Shown: positions 35,669 to 45,104 of the stretch, in pieces
How the letters are laid out: each line of letters starts with the position of its first letter
Numbering within the stretch: the stretch's first letter is position 1
DNA from: Duganella fentianensis
GTDB taxonomy: Bacteria > Pseudomonadota > Gammaproteobacteria > Burkholderiales > Burkholderiaceae_D
Reading direction: 5' to 3'
Assembly: GCF_009857835.1 (NCBI RefSeq)
Contig: NZ_WWCL01000001.1
Span: 186,001-250,000 of the forward strand
Length of the DNA: 64,000 bases
The notes under the pieces: generated by a model
What the model saw: the letters and a program-made list of their open reading frames with translations, nothing else
What the model was told of the DNA's origin: nothing
Database searches by the model: none
Made by a program: the position numbers and the translations under genes

Positions 35669-37141
35669 ATGCACATACTGAAGAAAGTCGTACTGGCACT
35701 GGCCGTTGCTTACCCAGCGATTGCTGGCGCACAGACCAATAAGGAGCTGAAGGCCGAACTCGAAGCGCTGAAAAATCAGGTCAAGCGGCTGGAAGCCCTG
35801 ATCGAGAAGACCGGCGCACAGGCCCAGCAGGCCAGCACGCAGGCGGTACAGGCCAGCACACAGGCAGCGCAGGCTAGCACCCAGGCTGCCGAGGTGAGCG
35901 CCAAGGTAGCGCAGGTAGCCGATAACGGTGTTGATCCGGCCGAGTTCAATCGCATCCGCATCAAGACCGAAGCGATGGAAGACGCCACCGAAGCCAATGG
36001 CTTCAAGGGCGTGAAGATTTCCGGTTATATTGATCCGACCTATATGTATAACCGCAATGCGAAGACGTCGAGCTTCGTATTCCTGAACAATAACAGCGCG
36101 GTGAATGGCTCGACCGAGACCTTCGGCTACGACAATACCTTCTTCGGCAGCGGCATGCTGAACTTCGAGAAGGAACTGGAAGGCGGTACCAAGGTCAAAC
36201 TGACCATGATGCCTAGTAAGAGCGCGGGTGCTGGCTACAACTTCGGCAATCTGGTGCATGAAGCCACGCTGGTGGTGCCGCTGGGTGACCTGAACACCCG
36301 CTTGATCGCCGGTCAGTGGGCTGACTGGACGGGTTACGAGCTGATTCCATCGAACCAGAACAAGCTGATTACCCACAACCTGCTGTTCGACTTCTCGGCG
36401 GCTAACTTCTACACGGGCGCCGGTATGGAGTTCGTCAACGGCCAGTGGGACACCAAGGTATTGGTGGGTAACCTGAACCGTTCGCGCATCGATACGGGCA
36501 AGCGTGAAACGCCGGGCCTGTTCTACCGCGTCGACTACGCCAAGGGCGAGTTCAATGGCTTCGGCTTCTCCGGCATCCACGCCGGCTTTGACGATCACGA
36601 CCAGTTCGGCCGCCTCGACCTGATGGAAGTGGATGGCTACTTCACCCGGGGTGACTGGAACGTGCAGGGCCAGTTGTCGTATGGCCGCCAGAAAGCTACT
36701 AGCAGCAATGCCTACAGCGGCAACGGCACCCACTGGTTCGGTTTGTCCGGCCTGGCTTCGTACAAGATCACGCCACGATTCGAAACCATTGCCCGCTTCG
36801 ACTACATCAACAACCGCAGCAATGGCGGCGGCGTATTCGGCTCCACCTTTGGCGGCACTTGCAAAGACATTACGGGCGCCGATGCCAATTGCCCGGATGG
36901 CCGCAACGGCTTCGGTTCCAGCATGATGTTCGATGGCAGCAGCTGGGTGGTCTCCGATCCTACGCAGGGTACGCGCCGTTACGCCCTGTCGCTGGGTGTG
37001 AACTATGCGCTGATGCCCGGTGTGAACGTGAAGGGCGAATACCGCTACGACCGTTCGTCCGGCAATGTGTTCAAGACGTTTGATGAAAACTACCGCAAAG
37101 ACAACCACGTGCTGGGTGTTTCGACGGTGGTCAGTTTCTAA
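35669..37141 (+). CDS. Putative outer membrane porin with N-terminal coiled coil
   Basis: A 490-residue exported protein. A signal peptide (about 1-21, cleavage after AIAGA) is followed by a heptad-rich coiled coil (about 24-85) holding three 7-residue repeats. A C-terminal region of alternating aromatic beta strands follows, ending in VSTVVSF, the terminal Phe expected of outer membrane barrels. It resembles betaproteobacterial porin-like proteins (perhaps the DUF3138 family), recalled and not verified. AAGGAG precedes the ATG. Lying between potI and puuC, it may be the outer membrane entry for polyamines; the substrate is inferred from context. Confidence 0.82.
   Translation: MHILKKVVLALAVAYPAIAGAQTNKELKAELEALKNQVKRLEALIEKTGAQAQQASTQAVQASTQAAQASTQAAEVSAKVAQVADNGVDPAEFNRIRIKTEAMEDATEANGFKGVKISGYIDPTYMYNRNAKTSSFVFLNNNSAVNGSTETFGYDNTFFGSGMLNFEKELEGGTKVKLTMMPSKSAGAGYNFGNLVHEATLVVPLGDLNTRLIAGQWADWTGYELIPSNQNKLITHNLLFDFSAANFYTGAGMEFVNGQWDTKVLVGNLNRSRIDTGKRETPGLFYRVDYAKGEFNGFGFSGIHAGFDDHDQFGRLDLMEVDGYFTRGDWNVQGQLSYGRQKATSSNAYSGNGTHWFGLSGLASYKITPRFETIARFDYINNRSNGGGVFGSTFGGTCKDITGADANCPDGRNGFGSSMMFDGSSWVVSDPTQGTRRYALSLGVNYALMPGVNVKGEYRYDRSSGNVFKTFDENYRKDNHVLGVSTVVSF
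35828..35890 (+). repeat. Three tandem 21-bp repeats encoding a heptad
   Basis: Three in-frame copies start at 35828, 35849 and 35870, encoding QASTQAV, QASTQAA and QASTQAA (residues 54-74 of the porin). The repeats differ mostly at third codon positions, so they are not a very recent slippage product. They lengthen the coiled coil by whole heptads. Confidence 0.85.
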
Positions 37142-37164
37142 AAAAGAGAGTAGTGGAGGCGAAG

Positions 37165-38652
37165 ATGACAGCAACATCGTGGCATGAGCGTGCAGCACAA
37201 CTGGAAATCGATGGCCGCGCCGTAATCGGCGGCCAGCGGGTATGGGCTGTGGCCGGACAGCAGTTCGAAAATCTATCGCCGATAGATGGACGCAAGCTGG
37301 GTATGGTGGCACGCTGCGATGCTGCCGATGTTGATGTCGCCGTCGCCGTGGCGCGCGCTGCGTTTGAAGACCGGCGCTGGGCGGGTAAGTCGCCTGCGCA
37401 GCGCAAGCGTGTGCTGATCAAGTTTGCCGATCTGGTACAGCAGCACGGTGCCGAACTGGCGCTGCTGGAAACGCTGGATATGGGCAAGCCTATCAAGTAC
37501 AGCCAGAGCGTGGACGTGGGCGCGACGGCCAACTGCCTGCGCTGGTATGGCGAAGCGATCGACAAAGTGTATGACGAAATCGCGCCGACGGCCGATAACA
37601 GTCTGGCCCTGATTACGCGCGAGCCGGTGGGTGTGGTGGCTGCCATCGTGCCATGGAACTACCCGATGATCATGGCGGCGTGGAAGATCGCGCCGGCACT
37701 GGCAGCGGGTAATAGCGTAGTGCTCAAGCCGTCGGAGAAATCGCCGCTGACGGCCCTGCGTCTGGCTGATATTGCACTGGAAGCCGGCATACCGGCCGGG
37801 GTATTCAATGTGCTGCCCGGTTATGGCCACGAGGCCGGTGCGGCGCTGGCGCAGCACATGGATGTGGACTGCATAGGCTTTACGGGGTCCACCCGTGTGG
37901 GCAAGCAGATCATGCAGATGGCTGGCCAGTCCAACCTGAAACGGGCGTGGACGGAGCTGGGCGGTAAATCGGCCAACATCGTCTGTGCCGATTGCCCCGA
38001 TCTGGATGCGGCCGTGGCAGCAGCCATCGGTTCCATCTATTTCAATCAGGGCGAAAGCTGCAATGCGCCTTCGCGCCTGTTCGTGGAAGCCTCTATCAAG
38101 GATCAGTTCATCGAAAAGGCGCTGGCCATGATGCCGAGCTATCAGCCCGGCGATCCGCTCGATGAAGCCACCGTGATGGGCGCGATAGTCGATGCGACCC
38201 AGATGAAGACAGTGCTCGGCTATATCGAGGCTGGCAAGGCTGATGGTGCCCGTCTGCTGTCGGGCGGCCAGCAGTCGCGTACGGCCAGCGGTGGCTACTT
38301 CGTCGAGCCTACGCTGTTCGATGGCGTGAGCAGCGAGATGAAAATCGCCAGAGAAGAAATCTTTGGCCCTGTGCTGTCGGTGCTGAGCTTTACCGACCTG
38401 CAGGATGCCATCAAACAGGCGAATGCGACCTCCTACGGTCTGCAGGCTGCCGTGTGGACGGCCGACCTGTCCAAAGCCATCCAGACGGCGCGTGCGCTGC
38501 GTGCCGGTACGGTGCACGTCAACCAGTACGACGGCGACGATATCACCGTGCCGTTCGGCGGTTACAAGCAGTCGGGCAATGGTCGCGACAAGTCGCTGCA
38601 CGCCTTCGATAAATATACCGAGCTGAAAACCACCTGGATACAGATCGGCTGA
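37165..38652 (+). CDS. puuC: Gamma-glutamyl-gamma-aminobutyraldehyde dehydrogenase PuuC
   Basis: Aldehyde dehydrogenase, 495 residues, oxidising gamma-glutamyl-aminobutyraldehyde to gamma-glutamyl-GABA; related enzymes also take 3-hydroxypropanal or aminobutyraldehyde. Motifs: VAAIVPWNYPMIMAAWK, FTGSTRVGKQIMQMA, Glu in TELGGKSANIV and Cys in FNQGESCNAPSRLFVE. The ATG at 37165 is chosen for the GGAGG at 37155-37159; a GTG at 37153 is in frame. It receives the product of PuuB (40036) and feeds PuuD (27712). Confidence 0.92.
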   Translation: MTATSWHERAAQLEIDGRAVIGGQRVWAVAGQQFENLSPIDGRKLGMVARCDAADVDVAVAVARAAFEDRRWAGKSPAQRKRVLIKFADLVQQHGAELALLETLDMGKPIKYSQSVDVGATANCLRWYGEAIDKVYDEIAPTADNSLALITREPVGVVAAIVPWNYPMIMAAWKIAPALAAGNSVVLKPSEKSPLTALRLADIALEAGIPAGVFNVLPGYGHEAGAALAQHMDVDCIGFTGSTRVGKQIMQMAGQSNLKRAWTELGGKSANIVCADCPDLDAAVAAAIGSIYFNQGESCNAPSRLFVEASIKDQFIEKALAMMPSYQPGDPLDEATVMGAIVDATQMKTVLGYIEAGKADGARLLSGGQQSRTASGGYFVEPTLFDGVSSEMKIAREEIFGPVLSVLSFTDLQDAIKQANATSYGLQAAVWTADLSKAIQTARALRAGTVHVNQYDGDDITVPFGGYKQSGNGRDKSLHAFDKYTELKTTWIQIG

Positions 38653-38660
38653 GAGTTCCC

Positions 38661-40034
38661 ATGAATCGCACCACTTCGACTACCCGTTCCGTCACCGAGC
38701 AGCAGCGTGAGCTGGCCGCGCAAGGCATCAAATATGTCTTCGCCCAGTTCACCGATATCCATGGCGCAGCCAAAGGCAAGCTGATACCGCTGGCCTACCT
38801 GGCCGATATCGTGGCGCCCGGTGCGGGCTTTTCTGGGCCGTCGATCTGGGGCACGGGGCTGCCGCGCAACGGCGCCCGTTCCGAATACTATGGCCGTGCC
38901 GATCTGGCCACGCTGCAGCCTATGCCGTGGATGCCCGGCTATGCACGGGTGGCGCTCGACGGCTATGTGGCGGGCGAAGCTTTCGATGCCTGCCCGCGGC
39001 AGGTGCTGCGCAAGCAGGTGGCGCGGCTGGCGCAATATGGCTGGACCCTGAACGCTGGTCTGGAACCGGAATTCTTCCTGCTCGAGAAAGGCGCCAAGGG
39101 CTACGATGCAGAATCCGGCGATACGCTGGAAAAGCCTTCGTACGATAGCAAGAGCCTGATGCGCAAGCGCGATTTCCTCGACCAGCTCAGCACAGGGCTG
39201 GATCAGTGCGGGCTGGGTGTATTCCAGATCGACCACGAGGATGCCACTGGCCAGTTCGAAGTCAACTACCGCTATGCCGATGCGCTCAAGGCGGCCGATA
39301 ACTTCATGCTGTTCAAGATGGCGGCGCACCACCTGGCGGAAGAGCAGGGCATGCTGTTTTCCATGATGCCCAAGCCGTTTGCCGACCGCCCCGGTAGCGG
39401 GCTGCATTTTCACTTGTCACTGGCCGATGCGAGCGGCAAGCCGCTGTTCGCGCTGGGCGCTGGTGAAGCGGAGCAGGGGGAACATGGGCTAGGCCTGTCG
39501 CCTCTGGCCTATCAGTTCATGGCAGGGCTGCTGCGCCATGCGCCAGCGCTGACGGCGCTGTGCGCGCCGACGGTGAACTCCTACAAGCGTTTGATGTGCG
39601 GCGAATCGCTGTCCGGCACCAGCTGGGCGCCAGCGTTTATCGGCTACGGCGAGAATAACCGCACGGTGGTGGCGCGGGTGGTGTACCAGCGTATCGAATG
39701 GCGGTTGCCTGATAGCTCGGCCAATCCCTATCTCGCGCTGGCTGGTGTGATTGCCGCAGGTCTCGATGGTATCGAGAACCATCTGGCCGCAAGTGCGCCG
39801 GTCAATCAAGATGTGTACGAAATGACGGCCGCGCAGCGTGCCGAACTGGGGTTGCAGATGCTGCCACAGAATCTGGGTGCAGCCGTCGCTGCGCTCAAGG
39901 CTGATACGGTGCTGGCCGACGCGCTGGGCACCAGTCTGGTCAAGGAATTTACCACGCTGAAGCAGGCGGAATGGCTGGAATATTGCCAGCACGTGAGTGC
40001 GTGGGAAACCGCCCGATATCTGGATCGATACTGA
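38661..40034 (+). CDS. GlnT-like (type III-like) glutamate-amine ligase
   Basis: A glutamine synthetase-fold enzyme, 457 residues, of a different branch from the three PuuA-like proteins. Its start KYVFAQFTDIHGAAKGKLIP and the motif ADRPGSGLHFHLS match GlnT/gamma-glutamylmethylamide synthetase-like proteins. It would ligate glutamate to ammonia or a small amine with ATP. It sits 8 bp after puuC and 1 bp before puuB, so it is part of the puu operon; a substrate such as an alternative mono- or diamine is inferred. Confidence 0.8.
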   Translation: MNRTTSTTRSVTEQQRELAAQGIKYVFAQFTDIHGAAKGKLIPLAYLADIVAPGAGFSGPSIWGTGLPRNGARSEYYGRADLATLQPMPWMPGYARVALDGYVAGEAFDACPRQVLRKQVARLAQYGWTLNAGLEPEFFLLEKGAKGYDAESGDTLEKPSYDSKSLMRKRDFLDQLSTGLDQCGLGVFQIDHEDATGQFEVNYRYADALKAADNFMLFKMAAHHLAEEQGMLFSMMPKPFADRPGSGLHFHLSLADASGKPLFALGAGEAEQGEHGLGLSPLAYQFMAGLLRHAPALTALCAPTVNSYKRLMCGESLSGTSWAPAFIGYGENNRTVVARVVYQRIEWRLPDSSANPYLALAGVIAAGLDGIENHLAASAPVNQDVYEMTAAQRAELGLQMLPQNLGAAVAALKADTVLADALGTSLVKEFTTLKQAEWLEYCQHVSAWETARYLDRY

Positions 40035-40035
40035 C

Positions 40036-41334
40036 ATGCTCCTGAAAAGAGAAGTGCACCTGACGCAGAACTCTTATTACGAGGCTAGCGTCTCCCGACC
40101 CACGCCTGAAGCTTCGCTAGCAGGCGCGATACGCGCCGATGTCTGCGTGGTGGGCGCCGGTCTGGCCGGACTTTCCGCTGCGCTGGAACTGCGCCAGCGC
40201 GGCTTCACTGTCGCGCTGCTGGAAGCCAAGACGGTAGGCTGGGGTGCCTCGGGCCGTAACGGCGGGCAGCTGATCGCCGGCTATGCCAGCGATGATGCGA
40301 TCGAGTCGCAACTTGATGCAGCGGCCGCGCGCGAGGCGTGGCAGGTGACGGTGGATGCACTGGCGCTGGTGCGTCAGCGGATTGCCGACCACCAGATCGA
40401 TTGCGACTTTGTGCCCGGTTATATGAGCCTAGCCGTGAATGCGCGCAAGGCGCGCGAACTGGCCGGCTACAGCGAGCAGCTGATGCAGCGTTACGGCTAT
40501 GCCGTGCAGCCGATTGCGCCTGCTGACGTAGGCAACTGGATCGCCAGCGACCGCTTCCACTCGGGTGTGTATGATCCGCAGTCCGGCCATCTGCATCCGC
40601 TCAAATACACGCTGGGGATAGCAGCGGCGGCCCGTGCGGCCGGGGTGCAGATTTATGAGAATTCGCCAGTACACAAGGTGCACCGCGCAAACCGCCCCGT
40701 GGTGCATACGGAGCAGGGTAGCGTAACTTGTGATTTCGTCGTCATGGCCGGCAATGTGTACCTGAACGAGTATGGCAATGCGGTAGCGCCGGAACTGGCA
40801 CCGCGCATCATGCCGGTCGGGACGTACATCATCGCGACAGAACAGATGGCGCCGGAACGGGCGGCGGAACTGATACGCCATCGCGCTGCCGTCTGCGATA
40901 CCAATTTCGTGCTTGACTACTTTCGCCCGACGGCCGACCACCGCATGCTGTTCGGCGGGCGCGTGAGCTATAGCGGAGCGACGCCGCTGAATCTGGCCGG
41001 TTCCATGCGCCAGCGCATGCTGTCCGTGTTCCCGCAACTGTCCGATCTGGCCGTGCCGTATGCGTGGGGTGGCTTTGTCGACATCACCATGAATCGCGGC
41101 CCCGACTTCGGCCGGCTCGATCCGAATATATACTATCTGCAGGGCTTCTCCGGCCACGGTCTGGCCCTGACAGGCATGGCGGGCCAGCTCGCTGCACAGG
41201 CGATAGCCGGGCAGGCCAGCCGTTTCGATCTACTGGCGCGTCTGCGCCACCACAACTTCCCCGGCGGCGCAGCGTTGCGCACACCGGCCCTCGTACTAGG
41301 CATGCTGTATCACAGGATTAAAGATTTGATGTAA
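40036..41334 (+). CDS. puuB: Gamma-glutamylputrescine oxidase PuuB
   Basis: FAD-dependent oxidase of the DAO family, 432 residues, converting gamma-glutamylputrescine to the aldehyde with release of ammonia and H2O2. The N-terminus has the family feature SYYEAS, then the FAD-binding VCVVGAGLAGLSAALELRQRG and WGASGRNGGQLIAGY; the C-terminus has NIYYLQGFSGHGLALTGMAG. The ATG at 40036 follows the previous stop by one base; a GTG at 40054 is possible. It works between PuuA and PuuC. Confidence 0.9.
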   Translation: MLLKREVHLTQNSYYEASVSRPTPEASLAGAIRADVCVVGAGLAGLSAALELRQRGFTVALLEAKTVGWGASGRNGGQLIAGYASDDAIESQLDAAAAREAWQVTVDALALVRQRIADHQIDCDFVPGYMSLAVNARKARELAGYSEQLMQRYGYAVQPIAPADVGNWIASDRFHSGVYDPQSGHLHPLKYTLGIAAAARAAGVQIYENSPVHKVHRANRPVVHTEQGSVTCDFVVMAGNVYLNEYGNAVAPELAPRIMPVGTYIIATEQMAPERAAELIRHRAAVCDTNFVLDYFRPTADHRMLFGGRVSYSGATPLNLAGSMRQRMLSVFPQLSDLAVPYAWGGFVDITMNRGPDFGRLDPNIYYLQGFSGHGLALTGMAGQLAAQAIAGQASRFDLLARLRHHNFPGGAALRTPALVLGMLYHRIKDLM

Positions 41335-41363
41335 CTAATTGATGTAACGACGGGAGACGTAAA

Positions 41364-42698
41364 ATGGAGCAGGTCATGATGGATTTTCTGCGTGAACGTA
41401 ATATTCACGAAGTAGAGTGTGTGATAGCTGACATGACCGGCATTGCACGCGGAAAAATACTCCCCAAGGACCTGTTCCTGAGCGAAGGCGAAATGCGTTT
41501 GCCCAAGAGCGTGTTACTGAATACGGTGAACGGCGAACAGCCCAACAACCTGCCGTATGTAGGGGCGACTGATCCCGACATGATCTGCAAGCCTGATCTG
41601 GCCACACTGCGGCAGGTGCCGTGGGCGGCCGAGAATGTGGCGCTGGTGATTCACGACTGCCAGAATTTCGATGGCTCGCCGGTCGGCCTGTCGCCACGCG
41701 CTGTGCTGCGCCGTGTGCTGGCGCTGTACGCAGCGCGCGGCTGGCAACCCGTGGTGGCGCCGGAGATGGAATTCTATCTGGTGGCGCGCAGCAGCAATCC
41801 CCATGAACCGCTGGCACCCCCGCTGGGCCGCAGCGGCAAGCCGGAGTCCGGCCGCCAGTCGTATTCCATCGATGCGGTGAATGACTTCGACCCCTTCTTC
41901 CTCGAACTGTCTACCTTCTGCAAGCAGCATGATCTGGGTGTGGAAACGCTGATTCACGAAGCCGGTGCCGGGCAGATGGAAATCAACTTCACCCATGGGG
42001 AGGCGCTGGAACTGGCGGATCGCGTGTTCCTGTTCAAGCGCGCCGTGCGCGAGACGGCACTGCGCCACGGTATCTTTGCCACCTTCATGGCCAAACCCAT
42101 GGAGACCGAACCGGGTAGTGCCATGCACATCCACCAGAGCGTGCTGGATAAGGCTGGCAACAACATCTTCAGCACGGAGACGGGTGAAGCCAGCCCGCTG
42201 TTCTTCAACTATATCGCGGGGCTGGAACGTTATACCTCGGCGGCCACGCTGCTGCTGGCCCCCCATGTGAATTCCTACCGCCGCCTGTCACGCTTCATGT
42301 CGGCGCCGACCAATGTGCACTGGGGTTATGACAACCGCACCTGCGGCATCCGTGTGCCGAACTCCAACCCGCGCAACCGGCGTGTGGAGAATCGCGTGCC
42401 CGGGGTGGACGTGAACCCGTATCTGGCCATGGCGGCCACGCTGGCCTGCGGCTATCTCGGCATGCTGGAAGGCTTGCAGCCGTCCGAACCTACCTACGGC
42501 AGCGCCGAGCATGTGCACGATCAGCTACCGCGCAATCTGGAAGACGCCATCATGCGTCTGCGCGAGTGCAAGCCGCTCAGCGAAATACTGGGCGAACTGT
42601 TCGTACAGGCTTTCTGCGAGGTGAAAGAACTGGAGTTTGCCACCTACAGCCGCGTGATCAGTTCGTGGGAACGCGAACATCTGATGCTGCTGGTGTGA
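41364..42698 (+). CDS. puuA: PuuA-like gamma-glutamylamine synthetase, copy 3
   Basis: Glutamine synthetase-fold ligase, 444 residues, clearly related to but more diverged from the copies at 16611 and 28580. Motifs: PEMEFYLVARS, GAGQMEINFTHGEAL, MAKPMETEPGSAMHIHQS, WGYDNRTCGIRVP. GGGAG (41352-41356) precedes the ATG at good spacing. It lies between puuB and an aminotransferase gene. Divergence from the other copies suggests another amine substrate or a distinct expression condition. Confidence 0.88.
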   Translation: MEQVMMDFLRERNIHEVECVIADMTGIARGKILPKDLFLSEGEMRLPKSVLLNTVNGEQPNNLPYVGATDPDMICKPDLATLRQVPWAAENVALVIHDCQNFDGSPVGLSPRAVLRRVLALYAARGWQPVVAPEMEFYLVARSSNPHEPLAPPLGRSGKPESGRQSYSIDAVNDFDPFFLELSTFCKQHDLGVETLIHEAGAGQMEINFTHGEALELADRVFLFKRAVRETALRHGIFATFMAKPMETEPGSAMHIHQSVLDKAGNNIFSTETGEASPLFFNYIAGLERYTSAATLLLAPHVNSYRRLSRFMSAPTNVHWGYDNRTCGIRVPNSNPRNRRVENRVPGVDVNPYLAMAATLACGYLGMLEGLQPSEPTYGSAEHVHDQLPRNLEDAIMRLRECKPLSEILGELFVQAFCEVKELEFATYSRVISSWEREHLMLLV

Positions 42699-42708
42699 GG
42701 AGAGCACC

Positions 42709-44070
42709 ATGCACACACCCCGCACAGGTCTGAACTGGCAGCGCGCACAGGCGCTCGCCGCTAGTGAACGTGCCAGCTATATGGCACGCAATCCCGTCTC
42801 GGCAGGGCTGGCACAGCAGGCCGGCGAGCACATGCTGTTCGGTGTGCCCATGCACTGGATGAATGACTGGTCCACACCGTTTGCGCTGACTGTGGCCGAA
42901 GCTAACGGCGCACGCTTCCGCGATGCGGACGGCCATGAATACACGGATTTCTGCCTCGGCGATACGGGCGCCATGTTTGGCCATGCGCCGCCTGCCGTAG
43001 CGCAGGCGACTGCGCGCCAGTCGGCCCGCGGCTATACGGCCATGCTGCCATCGGAAGATGCCGCACCCGTGGCGGCCGAACTGGCACGCCGCTTCGGCCT
43101 GCCGTACTGGCAGTTTGCCCTGTCCGCATCGGATGCCAACCGCTTCGTGCTGCGCTGGTTGCGTGCGGCTACGGGGCGTAGCAAGATACTGGTGTTTAAC
43201 GGCTGCTACCACGGCACGGTGGATGACGTGTTTGTCGATCTGGTGGATGGTGTGGCGACCCAGCGTGACAGTCTGCTGGGGCAGGTCTACTCGCTGACCG
43301 AGCAGACGGTGGTGGTGGAGTTTAACGATCTGGCTGCGCTGGAAGCTGCGCTGGCTAAGGGCGATGTGGCCTGCGTGCTGGCGGAACCCGTGATGACGAA
43401 TATCGGCATGGTGCTGCCGCAGCCCGGTTACTGGGAGGCGGCACAGGAAATCATCCGCCGCCATGGCAGCCTGCTGGTGATTGATGAAACCCATACCATC
43501 AGCAGCGGGCCCGGTGGTTATGCACGGGCACATGGCATTGCAGCCGATGCGCTGGTGGTGGGCAAGCCGGTCGGCGGTGGCATACCGTGCGCCGTGTATG
43601 GCATGACGGCGGCGCTGGCAGTACGGGTGGAGCAGGCCAAACGTACTGCACCGGCAGGGCATTCCGGCGTGGGCACGACGCTGAGCGCGAATATGTTTGC
43701 CATGGCCGCCATGCGCGCCAATCTGGAACAGGTGATGACGCCTGCGGCCTATGACTATATGTTTGCGCTGGCTGCACAGTTGGCCGATGGTCTGCGCGGC
43801 GTGATTGCGCGCCATGGTCTGCCGTGGTGCGTGACACAGGTGGGGGCGCGTACGGAGTTCCAGTTCTGTCCTGTGCCGCCAGTGAATGGTACGCAGGCGC
43901 AGGCCATACTCGATAGTGAACTGGAACACATCATTCACCTGTATCTGCTGAACCGCGGGCTGCTGATTACGCCGTTCCACAATATGCTGCTGGTGTGTCC
44001 GTCGACGACGGGCGACGATGTGCAGCGGCTGGTGGCGGCGTTCGGGGAGTGTGTGCAGGCGTTGCTGTAG
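42709..44070 (+). CDS. Class III aminotransferase, HemL-like (substrate unknown)
   Basis: PLP-dependent aminotransferase, 453 residues, closest in style to glutamate-1-semialdehyde aminomutase-like members of class III. Motifs: FCLGDTGAMFGHAPP, FNGCYHGTVDDVF, PLP Asp in LLVIDETHTISSGPGG and Lys in DALVVGKPVGGGIPCAVYG. It is 10 bp after the third puuA-like gene, so it belongs to the operon. It probably acts on an amine or omega-amino acid from polyamine breakdown; it is not an ordinary GabT or SpuC. Confidence 0.83.
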   Translation: MHTPRTGLNWQRAQALAASERASYMARNPVSAGLAQQAGEHMLFGVPMHWMNDWSTPFALTVAEANGARFRDADGHEYTDFCLGDTGAMFGHAPPAVAQATARQSARGYTAMLPSEDAAPVAAELARRFGLPYWQFALSASDANRFVLRWLRAATGRSKILVFNGCYHGTVDDVFVDLVDGVATQRDSLLGQVYSLTEQTVVVEFNDLAALEAALAKGDVACVLAEPVMTNIGMVLPQPGYWEAAQEIIRRHGSLLVIDETHTISSGPGGYARAHGIAADALVVGKPVGGGIPCAVYGMTAALAVRVEQAKRTAPAGHSGVGTTLSANMFAMAAMRANLEQVMTPAAYDYMFALAAQLADGLRGVIARHGLPWCVTQVGARTEFQFCPVPPVNGTQAQAILDSELEHIIHLYLLNRGLLITPFHNMLLVCPSTTGDDVQRLVAAFGECVQALL

Positions 44071-44098
44071 CTCGCACTGCGCTTTGAAAAGTGAGTGA

Positions 44099-44130
44099 CC
44101 AGCTAGAGCGGATTAGATGCCTCTAGCTGG
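44099..44130. terminator. Hairpin terminating the puu operon (possibly bidirectional)
   Basis: A perfect 10-bp inverted repeat, CCAGCTAGAG (44099-44108) and CTCTAGCTGG (44121-44130), has a 12-nt loop. It lies between the convergent aminotransferase and panB genes. There is no long T run, so strength is uncertain. The following CTTTAGAG-like units repeat at 44131-44156. Confidence 0.6.
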
Positions 44131-44152
44131 CTTTAGAGTGCTTTAGAGCGAC

Positions 44153-45031
44153 TTAGAAACAGTGTTCCAGCGCTGGGAAGCTACCGTCCTTGACGGCGCT
44201 GACATAGGCGCTGATGGCTGCATCGATGCTGGTCTGGCCGTCCATGAAGTTTTTCACGAAGCGCGCTTTGCGGCCCGGGAACACGCCCAGCAGATCGTGC
44301 ATGACCAGCACCTGACCGGAACAATCCGGACCGGCACCGATGCCGATGGTAGGAATGGCCAGCAGGTCGGTGGTTTCCTTGCCCAGCGTGGAAGGAATAG
44401 CTTCCAGTACCAGCAGCGTGGCGCCAGCCGCCTGCAGCGCCAGCGCGTCGGCTTTCAGCAGATCGGCGCTTTCCAGCGTTTTGCCCTGTACCTTGTAGCC
44501 ACCTAGCTGGTGCACCGATTGCGGCGTCAGGCCGAGGTGGGCGCAGACAGGAACGGAACGCTCGGTGAGGAAGCGCACCGTTTCGGCCAGCCATGCGCCG
44601 CCTTCCAGTTTGACCATGTGGGCGCCCGCGCGCATCAGTTTCACGGCATTGTCGAACGCTGCCTGCGGGGTGGCGTAGCTGCCGAAGGGCATATCGGCCA
44701 GCACCAGTGCGGACTTGCTGCCGCGTGCAACGGCGGCCGTGTGGTAGGCCACTTCTTCGACCGTGACCGGCAGGGTGGAGCTGTGGCCATTGCAGACCAT
44801 GCCCAGCGAATCGCCGATCAGCAGCACTTCCACGCCGCAGCGATCCATCAGGGCAGCGAAGCTGGCGTCGTAGCAGGTCAGCATGGTGATCTTTTCGCCA
44901 TTGGCACGCAGTTGGGCTAGCGTCGGACCGGTGATAGCTTTGACGGCCGCCGTTTTGGCCGGTGCAGGCGTCGCGCTGGCGGCAGGCTTCTGGCTCGCAG
45001 CCATTTCGTTTCCTTGCAGGTAAGCAGACAT
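44153..45031 (-). CDS. panB: 3-methyl-2-oxobutanoate hydroxymethyltransferase
   Basis: Transfers a hydroxymethyl group from methylenetetrahydrofolate to ketoisovalerate, first step to pantothenate. PanB motifs are clear in 292 residues: [54 protein letters not shown] and [15 protein letters not shown]. An extra Ala/Pro/Lys-rich stretch precedes the barrel (about 10-38). Start is either 45031 or ATG at 45004, both with an AAGGA-type site. panC is not next to it. folK lies upstream on the same strand. Confidence 0.94.
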   Translation of the reverse strand: MSAYLQGNEMAASQKPAASATPAPAKTAAVKAITGPTLAQLRANGEKITMLTCYDASFAALMDRCGVEVLLIGDSLGMVCNGHSSTLPVTVEEVAYHTAAVARGSKSALVLADMPFGSYATPQAAFDNAVKLMRAGAHMVKLEGGAWLAETVRFLTERSVPVCAHLGLTPQSVHQLGGYKVQGKTLESADLLKADALALQAAGATLLVLEAIPSTLGKETTDLLAIPTIGIGAGPDCSGQVLVMHDLLGVFPGRKARFVKNFMDGQTSIDAAISAYVSAVKDGSFPALEHCF

Positions 45032-45104
45032 GGTAATCCTTTAAAGATGTGCTGACCGCGATAGTGTAGTCCTAACTGCTATCGCGCGCTGTAAAGTCAA
45101 GAGA

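Noticed and set aside
35828..35890. Tandem 21-bp repeats as a CRISPR-like or mobile repeat
   Set aside because: They are in frame, encode a coiled-coil heptad and have no spacers.
28352..37312. Long minus-strand open frames opposite puuA copy 2, spuC, potF and the porin
   Set aside because: Same reason: no recognisable domains, and the plus-strand genes have motifs, ribosome sites and operon spacing.
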